A DNA stretch of 64,000 nucleotides from Acidobacteriota bacterium (lineage in GTDB: Bacteria; Acidobacteriota; Terriglobia; Terriglobales; Acidobacteriaceae): positions 62,001 through 126,000 of the forward strand of contig JAFDVP010000014.1 in the NCBI GenBank assembly GCA_018268895.1. Direction: 5' to 3'. Shown piece by piece: positions 59,576-64,000 of the stretch (positions are counted from its first letter, which is position 1; each line of letters opens with the position of its first letter). Under the pieces are notes generated by a model. It searched no databases and was not told where the DNA came from. It saw only the letters and a program-made list of their open reading frames with translations. The position numbers and the translations under genes were made by a program.

Positions 59576-60222
59576 TTGAGCCTCATCACTTCGAAGGCTT
59601 CGGCGTAAGGCGCTTTCACTTGCACTCCGCGAACTCTCGCCAACCCCTCGACAAATTCCAAAGAGAAGTAGGGGCGAGAAAGCTCAAACTGCGACTTATA
59701 CGCCTGGAGCGCATCCCATTTTGCTTGCAAGTCACAGCGTTCCAGAGTGACAAATGCCTGTGCCGGAAACCCGATGTTGTTCCAGGGTAGTTCGTACCCC
59801 CAGACCGTCATATCTTTGAAGCAACGCAAACCTTCGACGTTGAGTACCTGGTGATCCTGGTGCAGGTCGCTGGCAGAGGGGAGAAATACCATGCTTGGAT
59901 TGACTCGGCTCCTCAGTTTCACTAACTCTTCCAATAGCTCCTGCCGGTGGTAGGACAAGCGACGAACCGGATATCCGAATACTAAGGCTCTTTCAGGTGG
60001 GATACCGAGCGTCTGCATCGCAGCCAGAAACTCGTCGCGGAGTCGGGTCGGCGCTGTTCCAGGGGGGAGCGATTCTTCCGCCGTGGAAAAGGCAGCAACG
60101 AAAACGTCCTCACCCTCCCTGAGCAATCGTGCAATCGTGCCGCCACAGCCTAGTTCGGCGTCGTCCGTATGTGGAGCAAGCACCAAGACTCGCTGCATGG
60201 AACTCATCACCTGTTTGACCAT
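59569..60222 (-). CDS. PIG-L/LmbE family deacetylase
   Basis: A zinc deacetylase of 217 residues. It has LVLAPHTDDAELGCGGT and DLHQDHQVLNVEGLRCF, the two metal-site motifs of the family. Unlike the BshB1 protein at 21.4 kb it lacks the BshB1-specific blocks, and its place inside the glycan cluster points to deacetylation of an N-acetyl sugar. It overlaps the WbqC-like gene. The start may be ATG at 60222, 60207 or 60198. Confidence 0.86.
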   Translation of the reverse strand: MVKQVMSSMQRVLVLAPHTDDAELGCGGTIARLLREGEDVFVAAFSTAEESLPPGTAPTRLRDEFLAAMQTLGIPPERALVFGYPVRRLSYHRQELLEELVKLRSRVNPSMVFLPSASDLHQDHQVLNVEGLRCFKDMTVWGYELPWNNIGFPAQAFVTLERCDLQAKWDALQAYKSQFELSRPYFSLEFVEGLARVRGVQVKAPYAEAFEVMRLKW

Positions 60223-60257
60223 GCTTTGACCTGTGAACTCCTAACTGCAATGGCCTG

Positions 60258-61430
60258 TCATTTATGCTCCCACGTTGAACAAAGGGGGTCTCTCATCCAG
60301 AGGGGCAAGGGTTCGACGGAGGAGCGTTTGTCGCTAAGCACGTTCTTGTATACCTGGCTCAGCACTTTGCTCGCCGCCGGCCAGTTATAGGCTCGAAGAA
60401 CCGCATCGCGACCGTTGGTTCCCATCTGCTGCCGCAGTACCGGCCGATCGAGCAAGTCCGTGATGGCCGCTGCTGCCCGTTCCGCGTTACATGGATCGAT
60501 GCAGATTCCACACTGCGCCGCGTCAATAATTTTCCTGAGGTTTGGAAAATCGGAAGAGACCAGCGGAAGTGCGCACCACATATATTCGAATAACTTGAGG
60601 GTGTTTTCTCCTGCGTATGCGTAAGCCGGCACGGGCTGAAGAAGCAACAGACCCAGATCGGCTTCAGCAATGTGCTGGTACACCGCGCGCAGGTTTTGAT
60701 TTCCGAGATACCGGACGTTGGGGACTGCACGGATACGCTTCTCATCCTCGGGGAATGGACATGTTCCCATGAGTTCCAGTTCCACATTGTGATCTCGGAG
60801 CAACTCTGCGATCTTCAGCATTACCCCAAGGCCGCGCTCCTCGGACAACCCCCCCACGTAGATTAGTGTGCGCTTGCTGTGCTGCTTGCTCGCAACTCGC
60901 TCTACCGAGGTGAGCAGGGGATAATTTGGCACTACGCTGATAGGCAGTCCGGTGAACGTTTTGGTTGAGTAGCAATCTGCCACGAGGACATGGTCCCACA
61001 GCGCACTTACCATTCGTTCATAAGCTCCGAAGCCCACACTGATCATAGGGCGCAGCTTTGCTGGAATCCATCGCATGGAAAGAATCTTGTCAGGATAGAA
61101 TTCTCGGGTATCGTAGATTACCTTCTTGCCAGCCAACTTGAGCAGAAGCCCCGCCGGAATAAGGTCGGGATGGTGAAATTGATATATGTCACCATCCTGC
61201 CGTTTGGCCTCCCGGTACATCTTCCAGGAGAGGCCAACCATACGCGAGAGACGCCCTTTCGATGGTGGCAGCGCACGTATCCTGACGCCATCGACGATTT
61301 CGTCGCGATCGTGGCAAACAATCTGAGTAACCTCGTACCCCTCTGCAACCTCTGATTTGCACGCTTTCTGAAATATCCGAATGTCGTCGGGGGGATACGT
61401 GCTCAGATGCACAATGTGTCGCACTTTCAT
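60258..61430 (-). CDS. Glycosyltransferase family 4
   Basis: A GT-B enzyme of 390 residues. The N-terminal part is MKVRHIVHLSTYPPDDIRIFQKACKSEV-like (HIVHLSTYPPDDIRIF), and the second domain has LIYVGGLSEERGLGVMLKIAELL, VELELMGTCP, and PAYAYAGENTLKLFEYMWCALPLVSSDF with the E-X7-E pattern. ATG at 61430 starts the family N-terminus; the frame is open to 61457. The sugar cannot be named. It follows the epimerase gene by 36 nt. Confidence 0.88.
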   Translation of the reverse strand: MKVRHIVHLSTYPPDDIRIFQKACKSEVAEGYEVTQIVCHDRDEIVDGVRIRALPPSKGRLSRMVGLSWKMYREAKRQDGDIYQFHHPDLIPAGLLLKLAGKKVIYDTREFYPDKILSMRWIPAKLRPMISVGFGAYERMVSALWDHVLVADCYSTKTFTGLPISVVPNYPLLTSVERVASKQHSKRTLIYVGGLSEERGLGVMLKIAELLRDHNVELELMGTCPFPEDEKRIRAVPNVRYLGNQNLRAVYQHIAEADLGLLLLQPVPAYAYAGENTLKLFEYMWCALPLVSSDFPNLRKIIDAAQCGICIDPCNAERAAAAITDLLDRPVLRQQMGTNGRDAVLRAYNWPAASKVLSQVYKNVLSDKRSSVEPLPLWMRDPLCSTWEHK

Positions 61431-61466
61431 CGGGTAGATATCCTTGTGGTCGAACACCGCTCTGGC

Positions 61467-62501
61467 CTACGCTGCCGCGTCGGTATTTTCCAGTTGCCGA
61501 CGTGCGGCGTCAAATGTTTCTGTAGTCGAGCTAGGCTTCTGTCTCTGCCTGAAATGTTCGGCAATAAGGTCAATCGTGCTATCAAGAGACGTTGAAGGTC
61601 GCCATCCGATACACCGTTCGATCTTGGCCGTCGACGGTATTCGACGCGGCATATCTTCGAACCCAGCCTCGTAAGCCTGGTCGTAGGGAATGTAGCTGAT
61701 CGGAGAACTGCTGCTGAGCTTAGCTTTGATTAGCTTGGCGAGACCTTCAATGGAAATCTCTTCCGAACTACCTATGTTGAACACTTGACCGACGGACTCC
61801 GGAGCATCCAGCAATTTCAGAATCGCTGCTACCGTATCTCCTACATAGCAGAAACAGCGGCTTTGTTTGCCTGTTCCAAATACTGTGATCGGCCGGCCCT
61901 CCAGAGCCTGCCGAACGAAGTTCGGCACGACCATTCCATATTGCCCCGTCTGCCGCGGCCCTATGGTGTTAAAGAACCTTCCGACAACAACCGGGAGCTT
62001 TCTCTCTTTCCAATATGCCAAGGCCAGAAACTCATCCAGGGCCTTCGATGCGGCATAACTCCATCGACCCTTATCCGTCGAACCTAGAACCAGATCGTCC
62101 TCTTCGCGGAAGGGAAAGTGCGCACTCTTACCGTAAACCTCCGAGGTCGAAGCGATGAACACCTTTTTCTTTTTCTTGCGTGCTGCCTCCAGCACCAATT
62201 CCGTTCCCTTGATGTTGGTCTCAATCGTACGGACCGGGCTCTCGACAATAAGACGCACTCCGACTGCAGCTGCAAGATGCACAACAATATCGCTCTCATC
62301 AACCAGTTCGGCCAGCAAAGCCTTGTTCATTACGGAATCGATCCAGTAATTGAGCTTTGGAATGTTTTTAAGATGGCGAATATTCTCCGAGCTACCGGTG
62401 GAGAGGTCGTCCATAATTAGAACTTCGTCACCTCGGGACAGCAATGCTTCTGTAAGGTGAGAACCTATAAATCCTGCACCGCCCGTAATGAGAACACGCA
62501 T
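61467..62501 (-). CDS. NAD-dependent sugar epimerase/dehydratase
   Basis: An extended short-chain dehydrogenase of 344 residues acting on a nucleotide sugar. It has the NAD loop RVLITGGAGFIGSHLTEAL, ASTSEVYGKS, the catalytic pair in WSYAASKALDE (YxxxK), and VGRFFNTIGPRQTGQYGMVV. It resembles UDP-glucose 4-epimerases and UDP-glucuronate decarboxylases; RFFNTIGPRQ is closer to the latter group. The ATG at 62501 opens the Rossmann start. A C-terminal tail follows RQRQKPSS. Confidence 0.88.
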   Translation of the reverse strand: MRVLITGGAGFIGSHLTEALLSRGDEVLIMDDLSTGSSENIRHLKNIPKLNYWIDSVMNKALLAELVDESDIVVHLAAAVGVRLIVESPVRTIETNIKGTELVLEAARKKKKKVFIASTSEVYGKSAHFPFREEDDLVLGSTDKGRWSYAASKALDEFLALAYWKERKLPVVVGRFFNTIGPRQTGQYGMVVPNFVRQALEGRPITVFGTGKQSRCFCYVGDTVAAILKLLDAPESVGQVFNIGSSEEISIEGLAKLIKAKLSSSSPISYIPYDQAYEAGFEDMPRRIPSTAKIERCIGWRPSTSLDSTIDLIAEHFRQRQKPSSTTETFDAARRQLENTDAAA

Positions 62502-62524
62502 GTCATTTCCCCCTATCAGGTTTT

Positions 62525-63784
62525 CTATTTCGTGCTGACCAGAAATGGTCCCGCGGAAGTGGAATCCGGCCTGCGGGATCCGTTCACATGCCCAACCGCA
62601 GCGAAACATAGCTCCTCAAGTATTTCTGCACTACAGGACCAGGAGCAGTGAGCTTCGACAAACCGGCGGCCTTCTGCGGAAAGGCGCGCGCATTCCTCGC
62701 CGTGAGTCAAAAGTCTGATGATACCGGCGGCAATCTCTTCGGCGTTTGTGCCGATAATCAATTGCGGTTCGATGCCGCTTACGCACAGTCCAGCCGCTAC
62801 CACAGGAGTCGTGACGACGGGCACTTCCATCGACATGGCTTCAAGCACCTTGTTCTGCACTCCGGAGGCGAAGCGAAGCGGTGCAACAAATACGTCAGCT
62901 CGATCCAGATATGGTCTGATGTCACCGACTGCCCCAGTAACCGTCACATCGGAGAAACGCTGGGCGGCATTTACCAACTCCGGTAAAGGATCACGGCCCA
63001 CAATCAGAACTTCCAGATCTGAAATGGCTCGCCTTACTAGCGGAAGTATCCTATCCAGTAGAAATACGGCCGCGTCTGCGTTAGGGGAATAGCTCATGAC
63101 TCCTGAAAACACGATGCAGTTTCTTCCGGAGGGTGGGGAGCTACGTTTCCAGTAGTCATAATCAACGCCCTGTGGCACGACTACGCTTTGGTCGGAAGGT
63201 CCCAGGAGATTCTCTCTGTCCCGCGCCGAGATGAAAAACCGGTAAGGCGTTTTGCGCGAGAGTCTTTCTTCCAACCGTCGTTCCCTCACATAATGGAAAA
63301 ATAGTTTCGGCCAATGCAAGAGAGAAGCTTGTCGCATCTGCTGGAGGACCCGCTCGCAATTGGTGTCGCCGCACTCAACTACGATGGGCACTTCGACTCT
63401 CTGTAATAGCGGAATAGCCTCTCGACCATGAAAGAGTACAAGATCGAAGTTTTCCTCCCGCAGCAAACTGAGGGCCACCGCCTTCATCTGTTTCACAGCC
63501 CACCGCGTGCCCCAGAGCTCCTGTAGTCGTCTACCAAGAGCGGGTACTCGATCGCACATCCTGAGCCATCTGGGTTCGGGAGCATTGCATCGACTGAAGA
63601 ACGCAATCCGCTCAGCATACGGACTCAGCGCGACGATCGTTTCCGGCGAAACCTGCTTCAAGTTAGTAAGGCAGATAAAAGTAACGGCGTGGCGTTGCCC
63701 TAATACGCGTAAGAGGTGGAAACCTCGCAAATAGCCGCTTGTCAGGGGGTAAGGGAGCTCGGGATATAACCAAAGAATTTTCAT
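62525..63784 (-). CDS. Glycosyltransferase, GT4-like
   Basis: The 419 residues show a GT-B type enzyme. The N-terminus is MKILWLYPELPYPLTSGYLRGFHLLRVLGQRH, and the second half has VVVPQGVDYDYW, CIVFSGVMSYSPNADAAVFLLDRILP, ADVFVAPLRFASGVQNKVLEAMSMEVPVVTT. The N-terminal start and the GVMSYSPNADA block are like sugar transferases linked to exopolysaccharide systems. The ATG at 63784 is used. The gap to the export gene upstream is 59 nt. Confidence 0.88.
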   Translation of the reverse strand: MKILWLYPELPYPLTSGYLRGFHLLRVLGQRHAVTFICLTNLKQVSPETIVALSPYAERIAFFSRCNAPEPRWLRMCDRVPALGRRLQELWGTRWAVKQMKAVALSLLREENFDLVLFHGREAIPLLQRVEVPIVVECGDTNCERVLQQMRQASLLHWPKLFFHYVRERRLEERLSRKTPYRFFISARDRENLLGPSDQSVVVPQGVDYDYWKRSSPPSGRNCIVFSGVMSYSPNADAAVFLLDRILPLVRRAISDLEVLIVGRDPLPELVNAAQRFSDVTVTGAVGDIRPYLDRADVFVAPLRFASGVQNKVLEAMSMEVPVVTTPVVAAGLCVSGIEPQLIIGTNAEEIAAGIIRLLTHGEECARLSAEGRRFVEAHCSWSCSAEILEELCFAAVGHVNGSRRPDSTSAGPFLVSTK

Positions 63785-63843
63785 TGCGCCGTTTTGCAAT
63801 CGGTGAAAGCCGCGCTATCGCTTCGCCAGAAAGGAAACCGCCT

Positions 63844-64000
63844 CTATGGAACCCTGCTATAGATCGCCATGCCAGTAGCAGTCTGGACAATGGCGTCGAG
63901 GGTTCGCTTGCCCGCCACTTTCGCGCCACTGGTGGGAACGAAGACTATGTCTTCCGATTGCAGATTGATATCGGGCGATTTTGCGGACAGTATCTTCTTG
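63844..64000 (-). CDS. Polysaccharide export protein (Wza type), C-terminal end (partial)
   Basis: The frame is open to the right edge and stops with TAG at 63846-63844, giving 51 residues. It reads INLQSEDIVFVPTSGAKVAG and ends LDAIVQTATGMAIYSRVP. This resembles the last part of SLBB-domain outer-membrane export proteins, where the EDIVFVP strand closes the final SLBB domain. Its position at the head of the minus-strand glycan run supports this. Confidence 0.7.
   Translation of the reverse strand, partial: KKILSAKSPDINLQSEDIVFVPTSGAKVAGKRTLDAIVQTATGMAIYSRVP

Noticed and set aside
1..64000. CRISPR array, rRNA genes, or insertion-sequence transposases
   Set aside because: No regularly spaced repeat-spacer pattern, rRNA-like segment or transposase motif was seen in the window.

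Overview
The window looks like a chromosome segment of an Acidobacteriota subdivision 1 bacterium (Terriglobales, Granulicella/Edaphobacter-like). This is inferred from the rpoN-hpf-rapZ order, the VWA-domain and beta-propeller secreted proteins typical of that group, the lipid A genes of a Gram-negative envelope, high GC, and families of short palindromic repeats between genes. No species can be named from the sequence alone.

Layout. 1-29.6 kb is mostly core genome: rpoN (3' end), hpf, rapZ, an MsbA-type ABC exporter, yicC, gmk, a GH92 glycosidase, rpoZ, a family 4 uracil-DNA glycosylase, an RNase T2 lipoprotein, a serine hydrolase with TPRs, priA, an HU gene and dcd (back to back with overlapping promoters), a LuxR-type regulator, a SYLF protein, an LpxL-like acyltransferase with lpxD, a P-loop protein, a diguanylate cyclase, bshB1, a homocysteine methyltransferase-MTHFR fusion with xseB, a polyprenyl synthase, yajQ and tatD. 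29.6-38.9 kb is rich in repeats. Here metG carries two in-frame repeat insertions and lies between 26-nt direct repeats, a FadR-type regulator and an MFS sugar-acid transporter form an operon with a matching operator, a GH29 fucosidase follows, and a MeaB GTPase is joined to methylmalonyl-CoA epimerase through a repeat-derived linker. 38.9-44.2 kb returns to core functions (tsaB-rimI, a DUF465 protein, psd-pssA, an Asd-like protein lacking the catalytic Cys, a Mak-type fructokinase, tRNA-Leu).

44.2-64 kb is accessory and visibly lower in GC. Directly after tRNA-Leu comes a DUF2384/RES toxin-antitoxin pair with a palindrome over its promoter, then a large secreted lipoprotein with three Ig-like repeats and a beta-helix. 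From 64.0 down to 48.6 kb the minus strand carries a long run of 16 genes for surface or exported glycan: a Wza-type export protein (partial), three glycosyltransferases, a sugar-nucleotide epimerase, two deacetylases, a WbqC-like protein, a beta-helix protein, a PglD-like acyltransferase and an initiating sugar transferase. The run ends in a five-gene cassette (RraA-like aldolase, ATP-grasp ligase, putative 2-oxoglutarate oxygenase with a PqqD-like tail, second ATP-grasp ligase, DUF1932-type dehydrogenase). That cassette is the best candidate here for an undescribed system. Its most natural reading is synthesis and ligation of an unusual hydroxylated carboxylate or amino acid, perhaps onto the glycan made by the genes upstream; this is inference.
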